From positions 1 through 64,000 of the forward strand of contig JAURVB010014856.1 of NCBI GenBank assembly GCA_033002965.1: a stretch of 64,000 bases of DNA, read 5' to 3'. The position numbers were made by a program, and so were the translations under genes. The DNA comes from Piper betle. Taxonomy: Eukaryota; Streptophyta; Magnoliopsida; Piperales; Piperaceae. The first letter of the stretch is position 1, and every line of letters begins with the position of its first letter. The notes under the pieces are model-generated. The model was not told the DNA's origin and did no database searches. It saw only the letters and a program-made list of their open reading frames with translations. Below, piece after piece: positions 38,061 through 49,508 of this stretch.

Positions 38061-40092
38061 GGGTTAACCGTCATGATTGAGCCGAGGGGTGCGGTGAAAA
38101 ATTTGGAAGAACAAACCACCACATCAATTCATAAATTAATTAACTATATAAATAAAATTTATTTCTTTTAAAAATTTAGTGTAAAATAAAGGCTAAAAAA
38201 GGAAATATGATTCCTAGAAAACACCTTTAGTAAGCTTAATATTGGATCATTTTATAAACTACATAGGTATATATAAAATTTTACTATACAGAATAAAGTT
38301 AAAATTTAGTATAAAAGAAATTTTTACTTTGAAAAATCGAATCATAAATTATGTTGTAAATGTTCAAGCATACTTCTGCACATGGAAAATCTCTCATATA
38401 TCAATTTAAAAAAATCATTTCAGTAACATCTTCAGTAAAATTTACAAATACAACGTAGCACTAGATTATATTTGTAAAAACCTATAACAATAAAAACTTG
38501 ACAGAGCCCACAAAAAGTATATATGTTAAATTTGAAATTTGAAATTTTATATTTGGAATAAATTTTTAATAAAAATCATACTTGACTATATATTTTTTTG
38601 TAGTTGAAAGGAAGGGAAATGAAATTACAAAGAGAAAAATATTGAATTAAAAATGTTATTTTATATTTATATACGGTATAACACTGAATAATCAATGAAA
38701 GCATTAAGCTTACATGTATATAAATAAAATACATAATAATAATAAAATTTCAAAATAAAATAACAAACTATATCTTTATTGAAACTAAGAGAACGCAGAT
38801 AAATTATAAAATGAAGGAGATTTTGTGTGCATTCTAAATGCAAAAAATATTGAAAAAATGTTTTAAAAAAATATAAGAGTCATCGATTACGAAAAATTAC
38901 AGAAGAAATATTAGAAAACAATATTTTATAATGATTATAATGAAAATATAAGGGGAACTTCACTATCAATACCTACTGCTCCTTGAGCTTCTCCACATCG
39001 TTGCCCATATACCATCTTCTACAGCCACTCCAAAGTCTCCAGCTTCTTCTTCGCAAAAGTACAGGGCTTGTTTTTTTCTAGCTAGGTTGTCCTTTGGAAT
39101 ACTTTTACTATCTATAAATTGTAAACGTGAAAAAGGAAGATCATAACTTGTGAAAAAGATTTCAAGCATGGGAGATACTTGTCGAAATAATGCAGCTTCG
39201 CCTCAAAAATATAAAATATTACCAACTTCAATGACTTTGGAAAAACATTCAAGTTAACCACCTGTAAATGCTAGTTGTGAGGGTGTAATGTACATGTGCT
39301 TTCATAAAAAGTTGTACTTTTTATTAGATTGCATTTCACACAATATTTATTCATAAACATATTATTATGCAAACCTGATTTAAAATTCACACATTGGTGC
39401 AATAATCATAAAGTAAGAGTATTATGACTAACTTTTTTCTCCAAACAATTTAAGCTACTGATCATCCTCCATTCATCAAATTTTACATAGAAAAGAGTGA
39501 TAAAAAACACTTTAATTCAATAATCTATCACATTTCTATTGGTCAATTCTCAAATACATGCAAAGCAAACTAATGTTAAATATAAACCACATCTCATACA
39601 AAATTAAAAATAAATAAATGGATTTTTCTCATATTAAAAGTAAAAAAAATTTTGACTAAAAAAATGTGTTACATATTATTTTCATTTGTGTCGTGCTCAA
39701 ATTTGTTGCATATTGTTCTCGTACGGCCGGTTTTGAACACTAGATGTACATTTATTTCTCAAAAATAGGAAAAAAAGTCATTGGGAAAATATTCAGAAAT
39801 TAAATTAAAATCTTGCAAAATTTTCAATGGTTATCAACTATTTTTAAAAATGCTAAGTAATTTAAAAATAAGTGAATGCTTTACATGTCAACCAAACACT
39901 AGAAAATTCCCTCCACTTTAATTTTATATTTTTTCCCATCCAATTACATGCATGAGATGAAGTATTTTATTTTTTTACTCGTAGCTCTCCTATGAGGAAG
40001 AAAAAAGCCGTACCAAATGGATAAACGGTGCAGCTAAAATTATGATAGAAACTCTCTCCGATTATGAAGATGATAGGGATGGATAAAGAAAT
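38061..40092. other. AT-rich spacer, no gene recognised
   Basis: About 2 kb of low-GC sequence. The segment at 38966-39169 is slightly richer in codable sequence on the minus strand, but no domain is recognised. Confidence 0.5.
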
Positions 40093-41043
40093 TGTAATAC
40101 CCAATTTGGCCCGAAGGGACGGACCGAATCGTTATATTATAATTTGGAAGCTACTCATTTGGATATCGCATATAAACTTTACGGAAGTGGATCTTAACCC
40201 TCCTGAAGACAGACACCAGGTTTGGTTTTCATAGAATACATTCAAAGTTCGTACTATAAAGGCGAATCTTAGACTTAAAGGATTCCTATATAAACACCCC
40301 TAATCGTAACAGCGGTAGAACCACCCATATGCTATGAGTGGTGATTTTAAAAATTTGATGATCACTTCGAACTGTAAAAGAAGCACACCCCCACTACAGT
40401 TTTTAGGTTGTGTGTTGTTCTGTATATCATATTCTTACTACTTAGTTCAAATGATTGGCTTATGTCTTTTTATTAGTTACATGAAGATGAAGGGAGTATT
40501 TAAACAAGGGTCATGGTTACCTATTCCACATACCCTACAGGAACAATAATTAAAGCATCAGAGAGTTACACAGCATCATCGAGTAACAGGGCATCAAGCC
40601 CTACTACCTCGACTTTGCGTGGGGTCTTCAAGTGGTGTGCACTGTAAGCTCCTCAACTCACATTAATCTAACACACAAACAGCTGTAGCCAAATACATTT
40701 CGTATACCTGACTTAGCTCCACGTCATGTTCTAGAACTCTGGGGCTTGTATACCTTGCAAACGATGGTTAGCCTTGTTGTAAAGTATTACAACTTTACAA
40801 TAAAATATAATAATATAAAGATAAAACATGCTAGCACATCCATCATGACATACATCTGAATCATACAAGGTTCACATAGTTAAGGCATATGTCCGTCATA
40901 TAGTCATTCACAATATACATAGTCTAAAACAGACAACATATCACAAGGCCCCCGCCACCACCGCAACTCAGCTATCTAATTCATGCACCTAAGCTGGCCA
41001 TTGCCAAGGAACCTGACCTACATATATTAGAAAACCATGTAAG

Positions 41044-41063
41044 TAATCAAATAAATTTGATTA
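41044..41063 (-). promoter_or_regulatory. Perfect inverted repeat in family-E LTR
   Basis: TAATCAAATAAATTTGATTA has 9-bp arms with a 2-bp centre. It sits where the family A and B LTRs carry the AGTAAC/GTTACT stem: between a 'ggac' block and a 'tatatgtagg' block. See the finding on the conserved stem-loop. Confidence 0.7.
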
Positions 41064-43475
41064 TCAGTCCCAATAACTATCGGTAAAATACCAAGCTGGC
41101 AAATGGGTATTCCATTATCCATGAAAACTTAAGAAACTTTAAAATTGCCTCATATTGGGTGGTAAGTAAACATACTTAAACAAGTGTCAGCGTGCTTGAA
41201 CAGCTAATATTTACATTCACACATACAACACTTACACCCTCACATCTTCCATATTACACCTGCCATGATACTCAAGTGGCAAAAGAAACGGTTAAGTTAG
41301 TGCCACAAATTCTAGAAATATTTTGTGTTACGCAGTACCTTCGTACACTACATTACCTTAGGGTTTGAAGGAGTACTAGTGTTGTCCATACATATCTTCA
41401 TACCGCTCACTCTCTTATTCGTGAAATCCGTAAAAATGCATGTACTTACATAATAGATTTAATGAAGAGGCTTGTATTATATATTTCTAAAGCTTCAGTT
41501 CAAAAACCAACAACGGATCTCATCCTTGTAGTTTTCTTAAATAGGTATAGAAAACACGGCTAAATAGACCGACATTGGAAGGATCCGATAAAATGTCACT
41601 GATGCCGTCTTACGTCTAAAACACGATTAAACTCGACACGCAGGCAGTTAAGCAGAGATCAAGCAAAGGGAGTGTCGTACGGACCTGGGTGAGTTGAGCC
41701 TCATATTCTATTCGGTGAGCTCACCCACAATAGCTAGCACAAAGATGGAACCGAATAAGAATCTGGTCACATCAGCACGTAAAATGAGGCAAAGCCTCCA
41801 CACAGCTCAACACATAGCATCACTTAATTATCTTAATTAGGTCCGAAGTGAAGTGTTCAACCTTATTAGGTAACTTAATTAAGGTTTTGGTTTCATGTTC
41901 ACTTAATGAGTTTTAATTAATTCTAGGGTTTTTTAATAGAATGGGCTTACTAGATGATTTTTCGGATGAGCATAACAATGTCCAAATGGGCTACTGAAAT
42001 TTGGTTGGGTTGTCCTTTATACTCTAAAGTTCATTGATAAATTCCACCATGGATGGACCATGGGCCAATCAAGCGGAACAAGGTCCGTTAAGCTCGGCCC
42101 TAATGTGCTTGAACAGTGTTCCTGGGCTGTACACTAATTTTGTAATTGTTGGTTCATTGGCTAGAGGACTCCAAATAGGCTTGGGTCAGTGGTCCTAGTT
42201 AACCAACACACTAAGCTTGAGCCTAGTAATAGTTGGGCCACATTTACTTGGTGAATGTGCCTAGGTAGATTTTACAAGTTGTGTTACTAGATGGGCTGTT
42301 TCTCGAGCTATCTAGATCCTAACATATTTGAAATTCACAAATAAAACTGTGAACCTACCCAAATCGCCCCAAAATTGGTCACGGTGCTACTTAGACTTAA
42401 GGTAAGGTGTGGACAAAGTTTCCCTCAAATCAAACACATTTAACTTATTTTAAGGTAGTTTACAACTCGAGTGAAAAACTAGTTTCACGCACCATCTTTA
42501 CATTGTCCACCTAAACACCTTTAAAACACACTTAGATGATTTTTACCCATTCCCAATATTTACATATTTCAAATAAATACTTAGGGTAGTATCATATAAT
42601 TTTACAAGATTTTATTAGTTTGAAATTTGTGGATTAAAATATAACACAATCACAGATTATGCTCATAGCCATAAACACAGAGGAAATATAAGGCGTACTT
42701 ATAAGTAATGTTCATGATTATTTAGTGGGTATATTAGGATTTAAATTTTTCCAAAACACAAATTACCATGAAAAATATGGCTTGTTTTGCATCAATAGAT
42801 TCTACAAGGTCAAAGAGTAAAAATTGGAAAAAGGTGCTCTTATATCACTTTAATAGTCCAAGTCGCCACCTTTCCTCAAATTTTTCCCTCATACATGCAT
42901 CTTCTAGGGCATGGCAGGTAAAACATCCAACACAAAAGTTGTAGATTTACATGTTATCAGTGTAATAAAATAAGAATCATACAAGTGGAACATCATAATG
43001 CCAAATATGATTTTTATACTGAAATAATGCATATTAGTGACCTATGTGTATTATAGAAATCATATTTATTTATTTACATGGCCAAATAGGATATATGAGT
43101 ACTTAAAATGCTCCTAACATGGATATGATATATATGCAATACAAACTTGTAGGATATAAACACCAAAAATATGAACAACATAGGTAGCCCAAACCTGATG
43201 CTAACGAGTGAAGACCAAGGGGAGGTCTTTTGAAACATCCAACATCAAAGCCTACCACCCAAGGGTGCTCTCCAAGGAGGAAGAAGAAGGCCAAGGAGAG
43301 TAGAAGAAAGTGGTTGGAGGTGAGGAAGGAAGGATAAATGGTGAAAATATGATGGAAAGGGTGGATTTTATAAAAAAAGGTAGTTGGTTTAGTAATCTCA
43401 TAATTATGGGTACCATACTTAAAGAGGTATGGGTTTGATAAGGAAGTATGGGTTGGTTTGGTGATAATATAGAAG

Positions 43476-43614
43476 TATGGGTGCCATACCGATAGAGATA
43501 TGGGAGCCATACCGATATAGGTATGGGAGCCATACCGATAGAGGTATGAGTGCCATTCCTTGTAGAGGTATGAGCGTCATACCTATATAGGTATAAGTTG
43601 GATTAGCTAAAGAA
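43476..43614. repeat. 23-bp tandem repeat, about six units
   Basis: Units start at 43476, 43499, 43522, 43545, 43569 and 43592 with consensus TATGGGAGCCATACCGATAG plus three bases. Each unit contains the short inverted pair GTATGG/CCATAC. It lies in the head part of the family-E LTR and produces spurious repeat-bearing frames on the minus strand. Confidence 0.9.
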
Positions 43615-43721
43615 TTATGAGTTGGGTTAAGCTCAAAACCCAAAAATTTATTGTTTTTACCCTAAAGTGATCGAACCGGCAATAAAAACCCTCGAGCAGA
43701 TAGCCCAGGTTTTACAAAAAT

Positions 43722-45121
43722 GTTATAAGATCCTCAAATAATCAGTCTGACATCTAAAGACATTTTATGGTAAGATTCGGTATATTAATGAAGATGTACT
43801 CCTTATGATCTGCACTTTAGTGAACTATTTTTTAAGAAATGACTACCCCTTTAATTTCTACTTAGGTCGGTTCATTATAATTATTATATGAATTCACTTT
43901 GTTATCGTATTAATTGGGCATAAGTATTTCAAGAACAAAATTAAACATTACATTCAAAATAATTAATAGCACATTCAATACTTACCATATCTTCAATGTC
44001 AGCCAACCAATTAAAAAAATAATTAGGTCTATAAATTTGCATTTGTTTTAAGTCGTTATAAATGTAGCTATAAAAGAAAAAAGAAAACTCTTTGAAGATT
44101 AAAAATAATGCACAAAAACTTTCGGTCATAAATCATGTAATTATATTGACCCGGCAACAGTAGGGGAAATCTACAAAGTTGGGTCCAGCATGGTCATGGT
44201 ATTTTTGTGTATGCACTGTCATGTATGGCTTCTAAGGCAATGGTATAGCTTTAAAAAGGGCAAACATGTATCCCTGCCTCTTCCTGCTTTATTCGCACGT
44301 AGATCACAGACATGTGCTTTGTTTTGGTTCTCACAAGACCAAAGCATGATTCACTGTGCTATGACAGCGCCTTTGTTCTCAACCTTTGCTACAGAACACC
44401 TACTGGAAAGCTTCAAATATTGAAATGGGCAGAGTTGTACAAAATGTGTTTTATCCACTTCTGTTTTTTTGTCCACGCTGTGCACGAGTTGGATAGATGT
44501 TCTAGCCAGCTACCTGTTTGATGCTAGAAATTTCTATACATATATTTGATGTGTAAATATTTGAACGGTAGCCAATTATCCAAAATTTTTATATTCCAGT
44601 TCTGAAAAATGCCGACCCAAGCAATCTTGGATTTGCTTGCCATAGATTTTTTTGGCTAGATTTCATTGACATTTCTTTCCGGGGCGATTGACATGTGTTT
44701 GACAATGTGAATGACCATACGAGCTCAATAATTCTGATAAAACCAATATTGTCACTTCGATCTCCATATCATACAGTTTCATCTCTATCGTATAGGCATC
44801 TAACAATTATCTGATTGCCTAATCGTTTTAATAGTATTCATGACCCTCTTATAGACTTCATTTTAGTATTCGTACGCTCTTAATAATGAAAATAATTAAA
44901 ATTAAGAGATTTAAAATTTCAACCAATCAAATAAATAAAATAAAAACAATATATTAAATCTACTTTTATTAATAAAATTGGATTTTAATACTTATATGAT
45001 ATTAAAAGTAGGAAAATAAGTTATTTAAAATACGACAAAAATTAAATTAAATTATTAAATTAACTGTATGTCTTTGAAATTAGAATCTATCTATAAGTTA
45101 TTATGTGGTTATCATTTAAAA
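43722..45121. other. Spacer with one less AT-rich patch, no gene recognised
   Basis: AT-rich except 44160-44720, which has balanced composition and overlapping plus-strand frames of 69-77 codons (44190-44423 and 44312-44521). None resembles a known protein and none is repeated elsewhere in the window. This may be low-copy sequence. Confidence 0.4.
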
Positions 45122-45891
45122 TGAGAATAAAATAAGAATTTATCTTCAAAATATATATGATTAGCATTTATTTCATTATTTAATAAGATAAAAAATAAAA
45201 AATCTAATTTTAAAATTAAAATTTATCTCTAATATATCTCACGCATCACACGTGGCATCCTTGCTTTGTTGTAATAGCTTATCTCTCCCTTTAATCAATT
45301 AGCGTTTATCAATCCTTAAAATTAGAGTAGACCATCTCCTCGTTTAATTTAGAGTTCATTCATAAATTCAAAATATGTTTAGAAATAAGTTGTGTATGGT
45401 GGAACATATATGCCTCACCTACTCTTATTAATAAAAGGGGAGCTTCAGTAGTGACATGTGATTAAAAGCAAGAGATTTAACCGATCAAAATATAACAAAA
45501 ATAATAAATAATAAATTAAATTATTATAATTTATCTTCTCATTTAAGTAAAATCTACACTTAAAGTCAATTAGAATCTACGTCTAAGAATTATTATAGTC
45601 TATTACGATATTTAACAAGAGGTTATGTATAAAATTAAAATTTTTGCTTAATGTAAGTCGTATATGACATGACATTTTGCCTATTTATTATAAATAGATA
45701 AAAATAAAATAAAATAATAGTTTTAAATTAAATGCAGATATCATAAGATGATAATTGGTGTACTAAAACACCAAATACAAAGGAAAGAAATCCCTTCGTG
45801 TCCAAAGATATATAGGGCGCATATTGCGAGCACTGCACGTGCCCTTTTTCATAACCTTGCAAGATTAAATGATGTATTCAGGGGTTCGAAT
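45122..45891. repeat. AT-rich repeat, possibly Helitron-derived (copy 1)
   Basis: Matches 59955-60723 with roughly 6-7% differences by eye. 'TCTTATTAATAAAAGGGGAGC' near 45421-45442 and 'CTCACGCATCACACGTGGC' near 45238 resemble the end styles of plant Helitrons, but I could not assign a TC start, a 3' hairpin and a CTRR end to one element. A related motif occurs near 44955-44975. Confidence 0.3.
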
Positions 45892-46408
45892 TGTAAAACC
45901 CCAACTTCAGTTTATGGTTTTATCCGCTCATTGCTTTACCCAGATCGGGCAAGTCTTGAGTAGGTTCAGGTTAGTTTAGCTTTTAGATCGTGCGCATAGG
46001 GCACAGATGGGCGTATGTGCATGTTAGGGATGCTAAGTATACCCAATATGCTTTAGTTATATTGTGGCAAAGCATAAGTTATCACTGTATACTCCAAGTG
46101 TACAAATTTTCTTTGTTTATGTTAGCCTAGGGTTTTAGGGATAGATATAGGTCATTGCAGCGTTTAGTTTCTCTTTGGGCTTTTTAAGGTATCTCTTTTG
46201 CATACATAATATGGATTTTTAGACTACCGGAATGCCCTTGTGGTCCTAGTTTAATATGAGTTTCAAAGTTTTATCCAATTGATTTTAGGGTTTTGAGGTC
46301 AATTTAGCTTCCTTGTCTCGATTTCCATCCATACAGTCACTTTTAAGCCTCAAATCAGTTTCAACTTTTGTCAACGACGATTTGAGCTTTCTGAAAGACC
46401 AGATGACA
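45892..46408 (+). mobile_element. 5' fragment of a family-A-type LTR (copy 1)
   Basis: Starts TGTAAAACCCCAACTTCAG and follows the family-A head order (tttacccagatcgggcaagtc, cagcgtttagtttc, ggtatctcttttgcat). It is cut off at 46408 by the head of another LTR. The same fused arrangement is at 60724-61214, so the junction predates the duplication. Confidence 0.75.
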
Positions 46409-48216
46409 TGTAAAACCAGTGGTCTGAGTAACGGTTTCATATTCGTGAGCCAATCAATTTAACTATTGGTTCTAATCGAGTTAGTTTCAAAACACGTGTA
46501 TTGATCTAAGGCTGACCGTGTGTTTTGAGCCAACAGGGTTATGTGTACCCGAGTATATTATGATATCATTAGTAGCACAGCAGAAACAAAAAAAAGTTAT
46601 CATAATATACAACAGTTGCTAGTTTATTTTTTCTTATTTATAGTAGACCATATAATTCGATTTAAGTTGTTTATTGTGTTAGGATGCATTATTTATTGTT
46701 GTTTGGTGCGATAGCAGGCTTAAAGCATGTCATTCGAGTTAGAACTCAATTATTTATTTTATAGATTATTTCATTTTATTTTCTATTTTTGGATTATAAT
46801 TATTAACTCGAAATGAGATCCCTCATTAGTCCCACATCTAATACCTACTGGGAAAGATCCTGTTTATAAGGGAATGGACTATAAATCTTTAACTTATGGG
46901 TACCCATTTTAAAGAAATGAGTTAGCCCATTACGTTGCACTTTGGGCTGGGTCATTACAAATGGTATCAGAGCCGACCTGGTTCCGGGTTAGATGGTGGG
47001 ATGGACTAGGGACGTTGGCTAGGCTGCCGGTCACGGGCCGAAAAAGGTCGTGGGCTGGGATTAGCAATGAGCCAAGACTAGAAACGTTGGCTAGGCTGCC
47101 GGTCACGGGCCAAAAGGACTTGGGTTGGGGCTAGCAACGGGCTAATAATAGGCATTTCGAAGACGAAATTTCCTAAGGTGGGTGGATTGTGAGATCCCTC
47201 AACTTAGTCCCACATCTAATACCTACTGGGAGAAGATCCTGTTTATAAGTGGGAATGGACTATAGATATTTAACTTTCGGGGTACCTATTTTAAAGAAAT
47301 GACTTAGCCCATTACGTTGCACTTTGGGCTGGGTTGTTACACGAAAGAGGAGTGACTAAAGTTTTAATTACAAAACTGCCCCTCCCTTTCCTTCTTCTCC
47401 ACCCCAACGTCTTGACCATATTTTTTTCCCTCATGACAATCACCACCACTACTTCCGACCTCGTCATTGGCAGCACCGCCACCGGTCAGCGCAGTTGCTG
47501 TCCACTCACCCAGCCTCCCCTCCTCCTTCCTCCTCCTCCATCTTCCTTCTCTTGACCCTGGTCACTGCCGTTGGAGCACCATTGCCCCTGCATATCACTT
47601 GATCGCCATCAGCAACACCACCGCCAGCCTACCTCCATCAAAGCACACCCTATTACCCTTCTCCTTCCTTTCTTGGCTCCTCTCGAACCCGAACACTCCC
47701 TGCACTTGCTTCCGGCTGTTAGCTCTGTCGCCGTCGTGGCCATGTTGACGGTCACCGACGGGTCGACTCCATCCTCTCCTCCGACCAACCTCTCCCCTAC
47801 CCCTCTTTGCGCCTCCCAGCTCCTCCCTCTCCACCCTCGTAGAGTACCTCATCAGTTTTCCTCACAGCCACCAGCCCTAGTCATGCTCGCTTGTCCCTAT
47901 ACCACCGCCGCCACAAGCTATGCCAGCCACTTCCCTCCAGTGAGACATCCCCCACCATACCGGCTAGACCCCACCACCCTCCTTCTTTCCCTACCTCTCC
48001 CCTTTGATGAGCATCTCCCCACATGCCTCACTGGTGTCCTGTTTGGTGTAATCCCACCAACACACAACCTTCATTGCAGAGAGGCTGTCGCCTAGCTAGA
48101 CCCTTGTCCACATCGTAGCCTCATCACCCCCTCCTCCTATTCCTTTACTTTTCGCAGTCGAGCAACCTTTCATTGTAACTTAGCTACCGGCTCTGTTGCA
48201 ATTGAGCAACCCGTCA
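46409..48216 (+). mobile_element. 5' fragment of a family-B LTR (B1, copy 1), holding a TRIM
   Basis: Starts TGTAAAACCAGTGGTCTGAG and matches the family-B head at 49509 ('cagtttcagaacacgtgtactgagcc'-like, then 'gggttatgtgtaccc'). It then enters a pyrimidine-rich, C-rich block (47380-48160) equal in position to the GC-rich block at 49950-50680 of the complete B LTR. The AT-rich, promoter and tail parts are absent: at 48217 another LTR head begins. The C-rich block gives long open frames (47571-48095, plus) that I do not regard as genes. Confidence 0.75.
46814..47341 (+). mobile_element. Intact TRIM (terminal-repeat retrotransposon in miniature), TSD CGAAA
   Basis: 528 bp. The 5' LTR is 46814-46959 (TGAGATCCCTC..GTCATTACA) and the 3' LTR 47190-47341 (TGAGATCCCTC..GTTGTTACA), 146 and 152 bp and largely identical. 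The primer-binding site TGGTATCAGAGC is at 46962-46973, two bases after the 5' LTR. A purine-rich AAGGTGGGTGGA lies just before the 3' LTR. The 230-bp interior has no coding capacity and contains an 82-bp direct repeat (CGTTGGCTAGGCTGCCGG at 47013 and 47095). CGAAA flanks it at 46809-46813 and 47342-47346. The duplicate locus has a single CGAAA at 61626-61630: an exact empty site. It must move with proteins from another element. Confidence 0.96.
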
Positions 48217-48777
48217 CGTAAAACCCGTGATTGGAGTCAAAGTTTTACAATAGCGAACTAGTCGATCGAGCTGTCGGTTCGAGTCAAGTTAGTTTCAAGA
48301 CATGTGCGCTAAGCCGATGCCGACCATGTGTTATGAGCGATGAGGGGGACCCTCAGGTGTACCAGAGTATATAATGATAACATTAGAAAAATGATGAAAA
48401 TTGAGTTATCAAACTATATGACAATATGCAATTATTATTTATAGTAATCAGTCTAAAATCACTTAGTATTGTATAAATTGGTCTAAAATCTTTCCAATTC
48501 AAAAACTTCAGTCAATTTTATATTGGACTAGTAGATTCTTATTTTAGTTGTAATTACATTTGGATATAGCTATGGAGCTGACTCCCTCGCCAATAACCAC
48601 CGGAACATATATGGCCATCCATCTTTAATTGCCAAAATACGAGCATCTTTGGTGTTGAATCCCAATGTCGGTCTATAGTCGGCAACACTACTTCTTTTGA
48701 AAGATAACTCTAAACACAACCATACGTAAAACACTAGTCCGACAAGTCAGGTTTTATAAGCTCGCCCCTAATTTTAT

Positions 48778-48779
<2 letters not shown>
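48217..48779 (+). mobile_element. 5' fragment of a second family-B LTR (B2, copy 1)
   Basis: CGTAAAACCCGTGATTGGAG matches the family-B head, and similarity to 49509 onward can be followed to about 48490 ('gatgataac', 'gagttat', 'tatgca'). Beyond that the origin of the sequence is unclear. From 48359 to 48779 it is nearly identical to 62631-63051 (3 differences, no gaps), unlike its neighbours. It ends at an (AT)n run. A short frame reading through 'GADSLANNHRNIYGHP' at about 48572-48620 is not a family I can name. Confidence 0.6.

Positions 48780-48845
<66 letters not shown>
48780..48845. repeat. (AT)n microsatellite, 66 bp
   Basis: Uninterrupted TA dinucleotides. The copy-2 counterpart (63052-63102) is about 51 bp with one C. 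It joins the LTR B2 fragment to the integrase remnant and is read in frame as Tyr-Ile repeats on the minus strand. Confidence 0.98.
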
Positions 48846-48848
<3 letters not shown>

Positions 48849-49508
48849 TCTAAAGTGCACCCATAATGTGTCCATCTGGCACCTGGAAGGGGGTAGATGT
48901 CTGACGAAGTCACATGTGATGTAATCCCACTTCCACTCGGGTGGTGGTAACGGCTGCACTAAACTGCCTAGTCTTTCGTGCTCCATCTTCACCTGCTAAT
49001 AGACAAAACATCACAACACAATGTCAACGTCATCCTTCTTCAACCCTAGCCATCAATAAGATTGGGACAGGTCATGATGGATCTTCGCTAGCCCAAATGC
49101 ACCATGAACCTCGAATAATGGACTTCACTGAGAATGTCCTCCCACAATCTTGGATAATCCGTAACATCTAGCACATACAGTTGTCCTCTCATCTGATACA
49201 GACCATGAACCTCTCTAACCAAACCAGAGTGAGTCCCTTGTACAAACCACTACTCGGGCAACTGATCACTAACTGGGTCTATATAATATTGTCTGTTATG
49301 GTCTGATTGATATTCAGCCTCACCATCACTGCTACAAGGTGTTAGCCAGCTACGTCCTCACTCTGATCATCTGAATATATCCAAATGGTTGCTAATCTTG
49401 CTCCATAGACTACCTGTCTCCTACTCATGGCTTCTGCGACTATATTGGCCTTACCCAGATGGTAGGCAATGTCGATGTTGTAGCCCACAAGGAACTCCTA
49501 CCACCTGC
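48846..49508 (-). pseudogene. Ty3/gypsy pol remnant: end of RNase H and start of integrase
   Basis: Minus strand. Near 49420-49500 it reads like the RNase H end (EFLVGYNIDIAYHLGKAN, then a DALSR-like AEAMSRR), typical of plant gypsy pol. At about 49098-49121 is HYSRFMVH, matching the His-His of the integrase zinc-binding domain, and at about 48915-48965 QPLPPPEWKWDYIT, the conserved stretch before the integrase catalytic core. Several stops and frameshifts occur, and the catalytic core is lost at the (AT)n run. It continues across the solo LTR into 52443-53497. The style of motif is chromovirus-like (Tekay/Del or Reina group), but the clade is a guess. Confidence 0.88.

Larger units (their letters stand above)
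40093..43716 (-). mobile_element. Large solo LTR (family E), TSD (G/A)AAAT
   Basis: On the plus strand it begins TGTAATACCCAATTTGGCC and ends GCCCAGGTTTTACA, with TG..CA ends. Flanks are GAAAT (40088-40092) and AAAAT (43717-43721), differing at one position. The part at about 41060-41650 is homologous in reverse complement to the promoter-to-tail half of family-A and B LTRs (compare 34090-34560 and 51200-51850). The head half is different, so it is a related but separate family. No internal region is attached. At 3.6 kb it is the longest uninterrupted LTR in the window. Confidence 0.85.

Noticed and set aside
43103..43510. 135-codon and 93-codon minus-strand frames with repeated Tyr/Leu/Ser peptides
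   Set aside because: Produced by the LTR head and its 23-bp repeat. Not a gene.
47571..48095. 174-codon plus-strand frame
   Set aside because: Copy-1 equivalent of the same LTR block in another frame. Two frames being open at once argues against coding.
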